NCBI GenBank assembly: GCA_016183805.1
Contig: JACPDX010000011.1
Location: forward strand, 27,933-62,029
Origin: Bacteroidota bacterium
GTDB lineage: Bacteria > Bacteroidota > Bacteroidia > Flavobacteriales_E > Vicingaceae
DNA: 34,097 nucleotides
Direction: 5' to 3'
Shown: in pieces, positions 1-9,052 of the stretch
How the letters are laid out: each line of letters opens with the position of its first letter
Position numbering within the stretch: position 1 is the stretch's first letter
Notes under the pieces: model-generated
What the model was told of the DNA's origin: nothing
What the model saw: only the letters and a program-made list of their open reading frames with translations
The model's database searches: none
Translations under genes and position numbers: made by a program

Positions 1-48
1 AGATTTCAGGCATCATTCTTTCAACTTTCATTAATTCTAATAAAATAC

Positions 49-56
49 TACTTTTG
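49..56 (+). promoter_or_regulatory. Candidate -7 promoter element of queD
   Basis: TACTTTTG fits the Bacteroidota -7 consensus TAnnTTTG and lies about 60 bases before the queD start. No clear TTTG is visible at the -33 position, so the call rests on the -7 box and its position alone. Confidence 0.4.
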
Positions 57-114
57 CATGGTATTGATTGAAAGTGATTAAAAACTTTAAATCTTAAACA
101 TAGAACTTGTAAGC

Positions 115-555
115 ATGTCAGTAGTTAGAGTTACAAAACAGTTTCATTTCGAAATGGCTCATGCCTTGTTAGATTACGACGGTCCGTGTAAAAATATTCA
201 TGGGCACTCGTATCAGTTAAATGTTACGGTAAAAGGTAAAGTAAAAACCAATACTTCCGACTCTGACGAAGGTATGGTGGTAGATTTTGGTATCATCAAA
301 AAAATAGTAAAAGATTTGGTGGTAGATGTTTTCGACCACGCTTTGGTATTAAATGAAAAAGCTAAAATTGAGGCAAGCAATTTTGAATTTATGAATAAAT
401 TAATTCGTGTGCCTTACCAACCCACTTGCGAAAACATGTTAGTACATTTTGCTAAAACCATTCAAGATAATTTACCCAAGCATATTCAATTACACAGCTT
501 ATTTTTAAGGGAAACCAACACTTCTTTCGCTGAATGGTTTACAGAGGATAATTAA
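115..555 (+). CDS. queD: 6-carboxytetrahydropterin synthase (QueD)
   Basis: 146 aa, normal family length. QueD converts dihydroneopterin triphosphate to 6-carboxytetrahydropterin in the cytoplasm, the second step of queuosine and other 7-deazapurine synthesis. Visible features are the zinc histidines His16 (in EMAHAL) and His29/His31 (in NIHGH), the catalytic Cys25 in PCKNIHGH, the FDHALVLNE segment, and the C-terminal LRETNTSFAEW segment carrying the conserved glutamate. The ATG at 115 follows a plausible promoter and leaves a normal N-terminus. No other queuosine gene is next to it. The related 6-pyruvoyl-tetrahydropterin synthases share the fold; the CxxxHGH arrangement and the bacterial setting favour QueD. 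Confidence 0.93.
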   Translation: MSVVRVTKQFHFEMAHALLDYDGPCKNIHGHSYQLNVTVKGKVKTNTSDSDEGMVVDFGIIKKIVKDLVVDVFDHALVLNEKAKIEASNFEFMNKLIRVPYQPTCENMLVHFAKTIQDNLPKHIQLHSLFLRETNTSFAEWFTEDN

Positions 556-649
556 CCTCATTTAACATTTTTGCTACCGTTAGTTAAATCGGTTATTATT
601 TTCCATTTGCTTTACGTACATTAGTTTATTCTTTCTAAACCAAATCTGT

Positions 650-2503
650 ATGAAAAAACTTTCCCTTTTTCTTTCTGCATTAAGTATTTCCTTATGCAGT
701 TTTTCGCAAGTTATTGTAAGTTTAACTTCTGTTCCTTGTAATACAGGGTTAGAAGGTTCGTACCCTTTTACTTATGCAGGCGAATTAGACGGTACATCTC
801 CAGATTGGAATACGCCAAATATATTTTTAAGTACCAATGCAGTTGCCGGATCTTTAGAGTTTATTAACGATAGTACTTCTGGAATGGTAACTGGCGTTGG
901 AGTCCCTCCATTGGTAGGTGTACCAAAAGGTTATTTAGGATGCGATACATTGGGTAATCCAACACAAGATTTAACAGGAAAAATAGCTGTTATTTATCGT
1001 GGTGCTTGCGAGTACGGATTAAAAGCTTACAATGCTCAAAAACGTGGAGCAATTGGTGTTATTATCATCAACCATACTGGGGATGCTGTAAATATGGGTG
1101 GTGGTACTTATGGTATTCAAGTTAATATTCCTGTTGTTATGATTGGTCGTATTGCAGGTGATGATCTTCGACTCGCTATCGAATCTTGTCCACCCTATTC
1201 TGTAACTGGTTTTATTGGTACTAAAGTAGGTTTTTATGCTAATGATATGAGTTCGAGTATGGGCGATATTTTAATGCCAGAAAATTTAGCAACCCCACAA
1301 CATTTAGCACCAAACGGTACTGTTTTTCCAGTTGATTTGGGATTGTATGCCTACAACATAGGTACAAATTCTCAAACAGGTGTAACTGCAACGGTTACTG
1401 TGGTTCGTCAATCAAATGGTTCGACGGTTTACAGCCAAACTTCATTACCACTCAATTTTAATGGCTTGGATAGCACTTTTGTAGATACACAATACATTGA
1501 TTTAGGAACTTATGCACCAAGCTTTTGGGTTGTTGATACTTATACTGTTACTTATTCTTTGAATCCAACAATTGATGATGACATGTCAGACAATACTTTT
1601 GTGTTTGAATTTAAGATTACCGACATGAATAATGGTGGTTATTCAAAATCTAGAACCGATATAAATGAGAAACCTATTCATACAAAATCATTTTATATAC
1701 AATCATCTATTCCAGAACATGAATTTGAAATTTGTATTGTGTATAGATTTCCAAGTTCTAATAATTTTTGTATTGAAATAGATGGGTTAACATTCTCATG
1801 TGAACCAGTAGGACAAACAATGACTAATCAAGTTGTTGAAATTAGAAGGTATGAATGGAATGACATTTTTACTGATTTGAATACTCCACCAACATTTAAT
1901 AATGTACAGTTAGTTCAAAGCGGTAGTCATATTTTTGCAGATGAATCGGAAAATAATCAAAATATAGATGTACTCTTTAATCCTTCTCAATATGTAAATA
2001 TCCCACCAAATCAACGATATTTATTTTGTGTTTATTCAGCAGGTGATTCTTTAAAAATAGGATTTGATGATGGTATAAACTATAAAGCCACAGTTGAAAA
2101 TTACTTGCAGCCTATTGCTCCCGTATATTTTGCGGATTCGTGGAATTCAAATCTTCCTTCAGGTTGGTATGTGAATGGTTTCGGTAATGATGTAACTCCA
2201 GCAATTGCAGTTAATTTCTCATCATGTGTTGGCATTGAAGATAATCTTAATAATACTGAAACTATCCCCTACCCCAACCCAACCGCCAATTTGTTAACGA
2301 TTCCAATCCAAAAAAATGCAGTTGGTAATGTATTGGTTGAAGTGTTTGATTTAACCGGAAAATTAGTTTTATCAGAAAACAAAACAAATGGCAACGAACC
2401 ATTAAAAATAAATGTAGCAAGTATTAAAAACGGAGCTTATTTGTTTAACTTAACTTTTGCTGATGGTACAAAAGAGGTGTTTAAAATTTCTGTCAATCGG
2501 TAA
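650..2503 (+). CDS. Secreted PA-domain protein with T9SS type A sorting domain
   Basis: 617 aa. A signal peptide covers about residues 1-19 (hydrophobic stretch ending SFSQ). A protease-associated (PA) domain lies at about 95-180, with the typical KIAVIYRGAC..Y..K..NAQ..GAIGVIIIN pattern. The centre (about 200-520) is beta-rich and unassigned. The C-terminus (about 539-617) is a type A sorting domain: a YPNPT start, a VFDLTGKLV strand and a final FKISVNR. By family knowledge it is exported by Sec, crosses the outer membrane through T9SS, and is anchored or released after CTD cleavage. No peptidase motif is visible, so the PA domain may act in binding only. The gene stands alone. Confidence 0.85.
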   Translation: MKKLSLFLSALSISLCSFSQVIVSLTSVPCNTGLEGSYPFTYAGELDGTSPDWNTPNIFLSTNAVAGSLEFINDSTSGMVTGVGVPPLVGVPKGYLGCDTLGNPTQDLTGKIAVIYRGACEYGLKAYNAQKRGAIGVIIINHTGDAVNMGGGTYGIQVNIPVVMIGRIAGDDLRLAIESCPPYSVTGFIGTKVGFYANDMSSSMGDILMPENLATPQHLAPNGTVFPVDLGLYAYNIGTNSQTGVTATVTVVRQSNGSTVYSQTSLPLNFNGLDSTFVDTQYIDLGTYAPSFWVVDTYTVTYSLNPTIDDDMSDNTFVFEFKITDMNNGGYSKSRTDINEKPIHTKSFYIQSSIPEHEFEICIVYRFPSSNNFCIEIDGLTFSCEPVGQTMTNQVVEIRRYEWNDIFTDLNTPPTFNNVQLVQSGSHIFADESENNQNIDVLFNPSQYVNIPPNQRYLFCVYSAGDSLKIGFDDGINYKATVENYLQPIAPVYFADSWNSNLPSGWYVNGFGNDVTPAIAVNFSSCVGIEDNLNNTETIPYPNPTANLLTIPIQKNAVGNVLVEVFDLTGKLVLSENKTNGNEPLKINVASIKNGAYLFNLTFADGTKEVFKISVNR

Positions 2504-2561
2504 TTTAACTTATGATAATTAAATATACTCAAACATAGCAGTCCCTCAGATGAAGGATTGG

Positions 2562-2586
2562 TTAGTTGAAGTAATTCGGCAACTAA
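2562..2586. terminator. Possible hairpin between two convergent genes
   Basis: TTAGTTG (2562-2568) and CAACTAA (2580-2586) form a 7-bp stem with an 11-base loop, between the convergent PA-domain and cold-shock genes. There is no clear T-run on either side, so a terminator role is weak. Confidence 0.25.
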
Positions 2587-2640
2587 AATGCTAACTATTT
2601 TCCGATTCCAAGTACTCGGGAGGATTGTAGTATAAAAGTG

Positions 2641-3096
2641 TTATTTGTCAATTTTAACATCTACAGCAACCGGTCCTTTTTGACCCATTTCTAATGTAAA
2701 TGTTACTGTATTTCCTTCTTTAATCTCGTCAATATGTCTGTTGATGTGAGTAAAATAGCTGTCCTGGCTATCTTTTTGTTTGATAAAACCATATCCTTTT
2801 GAAGCATCAAAAAAGGTAACCGTTCCTCTTTTGGTTGGATCTTCATTTGCAGTATCTTCTCTTTTAGCCGCACCCAATTGAATAGATTCGACATCAATTA
2901 ATTTTTTCTTTTTAGTTGGATCTGGTGGAGTATCGGTAATGTTGCCAAATTCGTCAACATAAGCAATCATGCTATTAAGGTCTGAGCTTGAAGAAGTTGA
3001 TTTTCTGTCCTCTTTTTTGAGTGCTTTATCTTCTTTTTTCTTTAATCTTTTTTTTTCTTTTTCTTTTTTGTTCCAGGTTTGTTGCGATTTTGCCAT
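2641..3096 (-). CDS. Cold-shock-domain protein with lysine-rich N-terminal extension
   Basis: 151 aa. The C-terminal part (about 88-151) is a cold-shock domain: GTVTFFDASKGYGFI contains the RNP1-like KGYGFI (100-105), and SYFTHI (113-118) is the RNP2-like strand. It should bind single-stranded nucleic acid. The N-terminal 35 residues are very rich in lysine and glutamate (KKEKEKKRLKKKEDKALKK), probably disordered or helical and basic, followed by a Ser run. Such extended cold-shock proteins are common in Bacteroidota. It has its own promoter and a leader of roughly 45 bases. The ATG at 3096 is the only sensible start. Confidence 0.88.
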   Translation of the reverse strand: MAKSQQTWNKKEKEKKRLKKKEDKALKKEDRKSTSSSSDLNSMIAYVDEFGNITDTPPDPTKKKKLIDVESIQLGAAKREDTANEDPTKRGTVTFFDASKGYGFIKQKDSQDSYFTHINRHIDEIKEGNTVTFTLEMGQKGPVAVDVKIDK

Positions 3097-3148
3097 AAGT
3101 AGTTTTAGATATTAGTAGAATTGGCAAAGAAAACAAACCGGGTTGTTA

Positions 3149-3182
3149 CAAAACTAAAGGTTGAAAAATTTACCGGTGCAAA
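3149..3182 (-). promoter_or_regulatory. Promoter of the cold-shock gene
   Basis: On the minus strand TTTG (3182-3179) is followed after 22 bases by TAGTTTTG (3156-3149), matching the Bacteroidota pattern TTTG-N(17-23)-TAnnTTTG. It predicts transcription from about 3143 and a leader near 45 bases. A second box, TAAGTTTG (3186-3179), overlaps the -33 element. Confidence 0.5.
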
Positions 3183-3206
3183 CTTACGATTTAATAACCG
3201 TATTTA

Positions 3207-4478
3207 CTAGTGATTATTTTTAGTGCTTTCACCATCATCTGATGCTAAATCGAGATGACGTAGTTTAGGAGAAAACAATCCTGTTGAAATAACAATAAGT
3301 ATAGTCATACTCCCGCCAAAAACAACAGAACGAACGGTGCCAAATAATTTCTCCGCAACACCACTCTCAAAAGCACCTAATTCGTTCGACGAACCCACAA
3401 ACATTGAATTCACAGCTGCCACTCTACCCCTCATGTTATCGGGTGTTTTTAATTGTAATATGGTTTGACGAATAACTACCGAAACACCATCAAAAACTCC
3501 GCTTAAAAACAAAGCAATTAACGAAATCCAGAAAATGGTAGAAACGCCAAAAAGAATAATACATAAACCAAAACCAAAGATAGCAATCAATAATTTTAAG
3601 CCTGCTCTGCTAGTCAAGGGAAAATAAGCAACGGTTAAGATGGTTAAAAATGAACCAATTGCCGGTGCAGCCCTCAAAACTCCAAATCCTTTTGAGCCAA
3701 CGTGTAAAATATCTTGTGCATATATTGGCAACAAAGCAATGGCTCCGCCAAACAATACTGCAACCATATCTAAGGTAATAGCTCCTAAAATTTCTTTGGT
3801 ATGGTAAACAAACTTAATTCCTTCTTTAAGACTTTTCGCAATTGGCTCACCAATTTTGGTATTTAAAATCGGCTTCCTTTCAATACGTAATAAAGCAAAC
3901 GCAGCAATGAGAGCAAACATAAATACCACAAACATCGACCAATTTACTCCAAACCATAAAATAGCAAAACCTGCTATGGTTGGGCCAAGTACAGAACCAA
4001 TTTGCCACACCGAGCTGCTCCAAGTAGAGGCATTGGCATAAACACTTTTTGGTACAACTTGAGCAAACAATGAAAAAATGGTTGGTCCGATAAATGAACG
4101 CACAATACCTCCAATAAATACCAGAACATATATACTCGAAACAATAATGTAGTTAGAGAATATAGATTTAATGTATTCATTGGTAACGATAAACATACCT
4201 AAACATACCACCATAAAACCCAAAATACATTTCATCAACATTCCTCGTTTTTCTTTTTGGTCAACCACATGCCCTGCATATAAAGCAAACGAAAGAGCCG
4301 GAATTACTTCCATTAAACCAATTAGCCCTAGTGACAAAGGGTCTTTGGTTAAACTATACACCTCCCACTCTATTACAATAAATTGCATGCTCCACGCAAA
4401 AACCAAAGCAAATCGAACCAACAAAAAAATGTTGAATTCTTTAAACCGTAAAGCTTCGTATGGATCTTTTTTTGCCAT
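3207..4478 (-). CDS. MFS transporter (EntS-like, MFS_3 family)
   Basis: 423 aa, typical for a 12-helix major facilitator. The first cytoplasmic loop has a motif-A-like GHVVDQKEKR (69-78), as in drug/H+ antiporters. A second repeat begins near residue 225. The N-terminus RFKEFNIFLLVRFALVF and the RMRG-like loop (DNMRGRVAAVNSMF) match the enterobactin-exporter-like group common in Bacteroidota. It is likely an inner-membrane efflux pump; the substrate cannot be read from the sequence. It is divergent from the DUF2461 gene. A box TATTTTTG (4490-4483) sits so close to the ATG that transcription from it would be almost leaderless. Confidence 0.85.
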   Translation of the reverse strand: MAKKDPYEALRFKEFNIFLLVRFALVFAWSMQFIVIEWEVYSLTKDPLSLGLIGLMEVIPALSFALYAGHVVDQKEKRGMLMKCILGFMVVCLGMFIVTNEYIKSIFSNYIIVSSIYVLVFIGGIVRSFIGPTIFSLFAQVVPKSVYANASTWSSSVWQIGSVLGPTIAGFAILWFGVNWSMFVVFMFALIAAFALLRIERKPILNTKIGEPIAKSLKEGIKFVYHTKEILGAITLDMVAVLFGGAIALLPIYAQDILHVGSKGFGVLRAAPAIGSFLTILTVAYFPLTSRAGLKLLIAIFGFGLCIILFGVSTIFWISLIALFLSGVFDGVSVVIRQTILQLKTPDNMRGRVAAVNSMFVGSSNELGAFESGVAEKLFGTVRSVVFGGSMTILIVISTGLFSPKLRHLDLASDDGESTKNNH

Positions 4479-4564
4479 GTTTCAAAAATAACTATTCCAA
4501 ATACTATGTTCTGATATTTAAAATTATTTAGCTAACTTCGGTTTGTTAATTCAAATACAAAAAA

Positions 4565-5251
4565 ATGGCAACTCTTTCAAAATCAAACCTTGAGTTTTTA
4601 AAAGCTTTAAAGCAAAACAACAACAGAGATTGGTTTACTAATAATAAAGATGTTTATGAAAAACAACATGCAGAAACTATTTTATTTGCCGATGCAGTGT
4701 TGAATGAAATGCGTAAACATGACAACATCGAAACGCTTTCGGGCAAAAAAAGTTTAATGAGAATTTATCGGGATGTTCGTTTTTCGAAAGATAAATCGCC
4801 TTACAAAACAAATTGGGGCATTGGGTTTACACGTGCAACAAAATTATTGCGTGGAGGTTATTATGTTCATCTAGCTCCCGGAGAATCGTTTGTTGGTGGT
4901 GGTTTTTGGGCTCCAGAATCGGCTGATTTGACTAGAATGAGAAAAGAAATCTCATTAAATACTACTGAATTTAGAGCAATATTAAACGATAAAAATTTTA
5001 AAAATACTTTTGGACAATTACAAGGTGAAAAATTAAAAACCGTTCCAAAAGGATTTGAAAAAGACCATCCTGCGTTGGATTTATTGCAGTTTAAACAGTA
5101 TTTGATTTCCAGAAAATTTACTGATAAAGAAGTGACTGCTCCCGATTTTTATAAAAAAGTAAACGAAACATTTAAAGCCATGCGTCCATTTTTTGACTTT
5201 ATGAGTACAGCATTAACTACTAATGAAAATGGTGAACTACTAAATAATTAA
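4565..5251 (+). CDS. DUF2461 / TIGR02453 family protein
   Basis: 228 aa, full family length. Typical elements are LEFLKALKQNNNRDWFTNNKDVYE at the N-terminus, the central IYRDVRFSKDKSPYKTNWG block, and GGYYVHLAPGESFVGGGFWAPES. The family is widespread and uncharacterised; no catalytic role is claimed. It appears soluble and has no signal peptide. A variant -7 box, TAACTTCG (4533-4540), lies 24 bases before the ATG. The gene is divergent from the MFS transporter. Confidence 0.88.
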   Translation: MATLSKSNLEFLKALKQNNNRDWFTNNKDVYEKQHAETILFADAVLNEMRKHDNIETLSGKKSLMRIYRDVRFSKDKSPYKTNWGIGFTRATKLLRGGYYVHLAPGESFVGGGFWAPESADLTRMRKEISLNTTEFRAILNDKNFKNTFGQLQGEKLKTVPKGFEKDHPALDLLQFKQYLISRKFTDKEVTAPDFYKKVNETFKAMRPFFDFMSTALTTNENGELLNN

Positions 5252-5310
5252 ACATGTAACCACATAATCAGAAAAAACATATTGGTCAAATTATCTATTG
5301 AAACAAGACT

Positions 5311-6312
5311 ATGAAATCATTACTTTCCTCGCTGATATTTATCTTTCTAATCCTGGTAATTTCAACTCCAACTTTTGCTACCATGGTTACCTCCAATGGA
5401 ACAGGTGGTGGCGACTGGGATGATGCCTCTTCTTGGAGTCCTTCGGGAGTACCGGGTTGTGTAGATACTATTTCAATCTTAGCAGGAGATGTAATCGAAA
5501 TAACTACACAACAAGATTACGAATCTTGTGGACCAATAATAATTCTTGTTTACGGCACTATACTTTTTCCTGAAAATGGTTCAAAGCTTAAGTTGCCTTG
5601 TGGGTCTAGTGTTGAGGGATTAGGTGGATTAATTTCAGCACCTGGAGATGATAATTCAAACAAAATTTCTATCTGTACTGAATGGGTTTGGGAAAGCGAT
5701 GAAGCAGATATGTCAGGTTCGTTCTCGTTGAGATTAGGAGCACTTCCGATAACATTAGTAAGTTTTGAAGCTGAAATAGACAATACAACAGTGCTACTTA
5801 AATGGACCACAGCTGCTGAAATAAATAATGATTATTTTACTATCGAACGAAGTACGAATGGATTAAGTTTTGAAGAATTGGGCAAAATACAAGGCAGTGG
5901 CAATTCTAATGTATTAAAAAAATACGTTTATAGCGATAAAAAACCATTGAAAGGGATTTCATATTACCGGCTAAAACAAACAGATTTTGATGGAAAATTT
6001 GAGTACTTTAAACTTGTTACAGCTAACTTATCTGAAACTGAAGATGGTATCTGTTTATTAAACGTTTATCCGAACCCATGTACTGGAAATTGCACTATAA
6101 ATTTGGACGACTGCCCGTTATCTAGTAATGAAGTAGATGTTCAACTCTATGATGCTGCAGGAAATAAAATCACCAATAGAATCCAACCAAAAAATAGCGA
6201 TAGTGATGTATCATTTCACATTAACACCGCTAATAATCTTTCTCCGGGAGTTTACATTGTTCGTGCTAAAACAGGGAATAAACTTCAAACTCAAAAGGTA
6301 ATTATTAAATAA
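5311..6312 (+). CDS. Secreted T9SS type A sorting-domain protein
   Basis: 333 aa. A signal peptide covers about residues 1-23 (hydrophobic, ending PTFAT). Residues 25-130 read as a small beta-rich domain (GGGDWDDASSWSPSGVPG) of the kind seen before beta-helix or G8-like segments in Bacteroidota surface proteins. Residues about 145-240 hold the common linker LPITLVSFEAE..LLKWTTAAEINNDYFTIERS, a fibronectin-like module. The last 80 residues form a T9SS CTD starting VYPNPCTG and ending QKVIIK. It is probably exported and surface-attached; function unknown. The next gene follows 20 bases later on the same strand. Confidence 0.83.
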   Translation: MKSLLSSLIFIFLILVISTPTFATMVTSNGTGGGDWDDASSWSPSGVPGCVDTISILAGDVIEITTQQDYESCGPIIILVYGTILFPENGSKLKLPCGSSVEGLGGLISAPGDDNSNKISICTEWVWESDEADMSGSFSLRLGALPITLVSFEAEIDNTTVLLKWTTAAEINNDYFTIERSTNGLSFEELGKIQGSGNSNVLKKYVYSDKKPLKGISYYRLKQTDFDGKFEYFKLVTANLSETEDGICLLNVYPNPCTGNCTINLDDCPLSSNEVDVQLYDAAGNKITNRIQPKNSDSDVSFHINTANNLSPGVYIVRAKTGNKLQTQKVIIK

Positions 6313-6332
6313 AAAAAGTCCATCAAAATTTT

Positions 6333-7199
6333 ATGAAAAACATCTTACTTAATATCTGTCTATTACTTTTAACGTTGCTGTTCGCTTGTTCAGACGATAA
6401 AAAACAAGTAAATGATTCCGCTGATTTAGAATCTATCCCTCAGATAGAACTATCAGAACATTTAAAAATGGATAGCGGAGAAGTTCGTATGTTTACAATG
6501 CCCACTCCTCTTCAAATTGCAACTACTTTAAAATTATTGAATGTTGAATACAATGACCAATTACTCTTACCTAGGTATGATGGTTTTTATAAATCAAAGG
6601 TTGAATTAGCCTTAGGATTGGGTGCTTATGTAGTTGATATGGGTTATACCACTGTTTACAATAATTATCAAAAAAGTATTAATTATGGTCATGATATTCA
6701 ACAAATAATGGAAAAACTGAACATTTCACATTACATCAATAAATCACTTGTTGACCGATTTCAAAAAAACATTGATCATCAAGATTCTTTATGTCAAATC
6801 ATATTAAGTACTTATAGTGAAGCTCATTCTTATTTTAATCAAGACGAAGGTTTAGGATTGTTGATTTTAACCGGTGGATATATTGAGGGGATATTTTTAG
6901 CCACTCAAAATATTTCTAATCAAAAATCGCGAAATGAAAGTAATAATCTTATTATTCAACAAAAACTTTTTTTAGACAATTTTATTTTATTGTTAGACGG
7001 TTATTCGGAAAATTCCAAAATCAAATCAGTTGTTGAAGATTTAAAACTTCTAAAAGTACCCTTTGATAATATTAAAATATATTCTAATCCTGATAAACAA
7101 GGAGACTATTCCTTAGTTCAACCTATTAGTAAGGTTAATATGGAAGGTATAAAAAATCAGGTGGCTATAATTAGGAATAAACTGTTAAAAGAAAACTAA
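6333..7199 (+). CDS. Putative lipoprotein of unknown function
   Basis: 288 aa. The N-terminus has a hydrophobic stretch and a lipobox LFAC with Cys19, followed by acidic and polar residues (SDDKKQ). This predicts a lipid-anchored periplasmic or outer-membrane protein. The remainder looks largely alpha-helical, with LALGLGAYVVDMGYTTVYNNYQ near residues 90-110 and ILTGGYIEGIFLATQNI near 175-195. I do not recognise the family with certainty; similar helical lipoproteins are common in Bacteroidota. It probably shares a transcript with the upstream T9SS gene and ends 7 bases from the convergent DUF5777 gene. Confidence 0.75.
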   Translation: MKNILLNICLLLLTLLFACSDDKKQVNDSADLESIPQIELSEHLKMDSGEVRMFTMPTPLQIATTLKLLNVEYNDQLLLPRYDGFYKSKVELALGLGAYVVDMGYTTVYNNYQKSINYGHDIQQIMEKLNISHYINKSLVDRFQKNIDHQDSLCQIILSTYSEAHSYFNQDEGLGLLILTGGYIEGIFLATQNISNQKSRNESNNLIIQQKLFLDNFILLLDGYSENSKIKSVVEDLKLLKVPFDNIKIYSNPDKQGDYSLVQPISKVNMEGIKNQVAIIRNKLLKEN

Positions 7200-7206
7200 C
7201 TTAACA

Positions 7207-8112
7207 TTAAAAGTTAAAAACCCTTGAAATATTAAATCCTAACTTATATTCCCCTTTCTCCCATGATGAGTTAGTATAAGGAATAAAATCATTTTCGATA
7301 ATTCCAGCGGAATTGGTTACATTAACATGAAAGACATGTCCTCCGGTTTCAAACTCAAAACCAACGCCTAAAGCATCATAAAAATTATTTTTACTATCTC
7401 TGAATTTATCAAATGGTAAAAAGTAATCAACAACAAAAGCAGTACGTTTTGATATTTTAAAACGCCCGCCAACTCCAAGTGCAAAAATATCGTTTTCATC
7501 AGTCGAACCATTTTTAGGATGTTCTAAAGTTTTATCTACAAAATTTCGATGGACAAAAGTGGGTAATAACTCCAAAGAAATAGCATTGTTTATTTTACTG
7601 GCAATAATTAGTTGATGAGTATATGAAAGACGGTTTTCAAATTTGTCTTGAGGAATATCTGCAACTGCCGAAACAACTGCATTAGCGAAATAAGCCACCG
7701 AAATAGGTAACCCACCTTTTTTTTGTTCTAAAAATCGATATTTTAAATTTCCATCGATATTTTCTAATGTTTTGCTTCTACCCACACCAATACTTATTTT
7801 ATCGGTTAAACCATAATCGAACGAAAAGCGAATGTTTGAAGCGTTGTCCATACCATATAACGTATGATCTCCAATAGTATTTCCAATTTCCATATTCCCA
7901 AAACGGTGAGTAATTCTAAACTCTAAAGTTTTCTTTTTGGTTGTTTCAATGGTATTTGCATTAATTAATCTGATTCCTTTAAAAGTTGATGATATTTTAT
8001 TGGATTCAGTAGATGTTGATATTTCCGATTTTAATTCATTCAATAAATCATCTTGAGCTGAAACTGATAAGCATAATGCCAACGATAATGTTACTAATAA
8101 TAAGTATTTCAT
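7207..8112 (-). CDS. DUF5777 family outer-membrane beta-barrel protein
   Basis: 301 aa. A signal peptide covers about residues 1-19 (ending LSVSAQ). The rest alternates hydrophobic and polar residues as in a barrel, with the family-typical LEFRITHRFGNM near 65, IRFSFDYGLTDKISIGVGRS, and a C-terminal strand ending in Phe (GFNISRVFNF). Members of this family are usually found with YceI and cupredoxin or cytochrome genes, as here, which suggests a role in a periplasmic redox or lipid process; the actual function is unknown. It is the last gene of the operon that starts at 9634. Confidence 0.82.
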   Translation of the reverse strand: MKYLLLVTLSLALCLSVSAQDDLLNELKSEISTSTESNKISSTFKGIRLINANTIETTKKKTLEFRITHRFGNMEIGNTIGDHTLYGMDNASNIRFSFDYGLTDKISIGVGRSKTLENIDGNLKYRFLEQKKGGLPISVAYFANAVVSAVADIPQDKFENRLSYTHQLIIASKINNAISLELLPTFVHRNFVDKTLEHPKNGSTDENDIFALGVGGRFKISKRTAFVVDYFLPFDKFRDSKNNFYDALGVGFEFETGGHVFHVNVTNSAGIIENDFIPYTNSSWEKGEYKLGFNISRVFNF

Positions 8113-8114
8113 TG

Positions 8115-8660
8115 TTAATTAGTTTTTGGAATTAAAGATGATTTGACTGTTACTTTAACGGTTTCGGCAATATTTTTTATCACCATTTTTGGGATTTTAA
8201 TTTTATGGTCTTTTAATTGAACATCAAAACTTGAATTTAATTCGATAGTGCCATTTTTTACAGTTATAACTCCTGATATTTCTCGTTCCTGATCAACTCC
8301 GTGAATATTTAAAACACCCTTAGCTTTTACGTTATATTCCCCATCTTTTAAATAATCCACATCTCCAATTACTTGCCCTTTAAAATGAGCCGTTTTATAT
8401 TTGTCACTTTCCATGTAGTTTTCATTAAAATGCTCTTCCATTAAAGGTTTTTTAAACTTAAACCCAATAATGGTAACAACAAAAACCAACTCATTTGTTT
8501 TTGTATTTAATATTGACTTACCATCTTTATTTACAGCATCTATGTTTTCCATAGGGGCTTCCGAAAAAAAAGTAATTTCACATGAGTCCGATTTATAAAT
8601 TTGTGCCGATAAATTTATACCAACTGTTAATAACCACACAATGAATAATAGATTTTTCAT
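8115..8660 (-). CDS. YceI family periplasmic protein
   Basis: 181 aa, family length. A signal peptide covers about residues 1-19 (ending NLSAQIY). The mature part is a lipocalin-like barrel pattern: SCEITFFSEAPMENIDAVN, HFNENYMESDKYKTAHFKGQV and LNIHGVDQEREISGVITV are the recognisable YceI segments. YceI proteins bind isoprenoid or other amphiphilic molecules in the periplasm; the ligand cannot be told here. It lies 2 bases from the DUF5777 gene and 11 bases from the cupredoxin gene, all on the minus strand, so one transcript is likely. Confidence 0.88.
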   Translation of the reverse strand: MKNLLFIVWLLTVGINLSAQIYKSDSCEITFFSEAPMENIDAVNKDGKSILNTKTNELVFVVTIIGFKFKKPLMEEHFNENYMESDKYKTAHFKGQVIGDVDYLKDGEYNVKAKGVLNIHGVDQEREISGVITVKNGTIELNSSFDVQLKDHKIKIPKMVIKNIAETVKVTVKSSLIPKTN

Positions 8661-8671
8661 GATTGATTTTT

Positions 8672-9049
8672 TTATTGTACGGTAATCGTGCCGGACATAC
8701 TAATTCCATGCACATCACATAAATAAGAATAATTTCCAATGGTATTAAACACAAAAGTATAAGTCCAGGGTGCAGCAGCAGGACTATTGCCAAAACTTAC
8801 TGGATTAGAAGGGTATGTTGTTTGTGTGCCATTTACATTATGAAACCCTGAAACATTATCCCATTCAACAGTATCACCTTTATTAATGGTTAAACTGGAA
8901 GGTGTAAAAATCATTCCGGTTGCAGTAACTATGTATTTTTGATTGGCAACAGGAATCGTTGGCTGAGGAGCTATTTCAATATTTTCAATATTATTATAGG
9001 CACAACTACAAAGAAGCGACAAAAAAATCAAGTAAATAACTAATTTCAT
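8672..9049 (-). CDS. Plastocyanin/azurin-like cupredoxin lipoprotein
   Basis: 125 aa. A short signal peptide is followed by a cysteine pair in SLLCSC (Cys14/Cys16) that fits a lipobox. The rest is one cupredoxin domain with a complete type 1 copper set: His70 (GFHNVNG), then Cys111, His114 and Met118 in CDVHGISM. It should be a membrane-anchored periplasmic electron carrier. It is very similar in sequence to the cupredoxin domain of the next gene upstream, so the pair arose by tandem duplication. The spacing to that gene is 3 bases. The reaction partner is unknown. Confidence 0.85.
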   Translation of the reverse strand: MKLVIYLIFLSLLCSCAYNNIENIEIAPQPTIPVANQKYIVTATGMIFTPSSLTINKGDTVEWDNVSGFHNVNGTQTTYPSNPVSFGNSPAAAPWTYTFVFNTIGNYSYLCDVHGISMSGTITVQ

Positions 9050-9052
9050 TAT

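Noticed and set aside
2504-2640. Small RNA or gene between the PA-domain and cold-shock genes
   Set aside because: Only a 7-bp hairpin is seen; no open frame, promoter box or T-run supports a gene.
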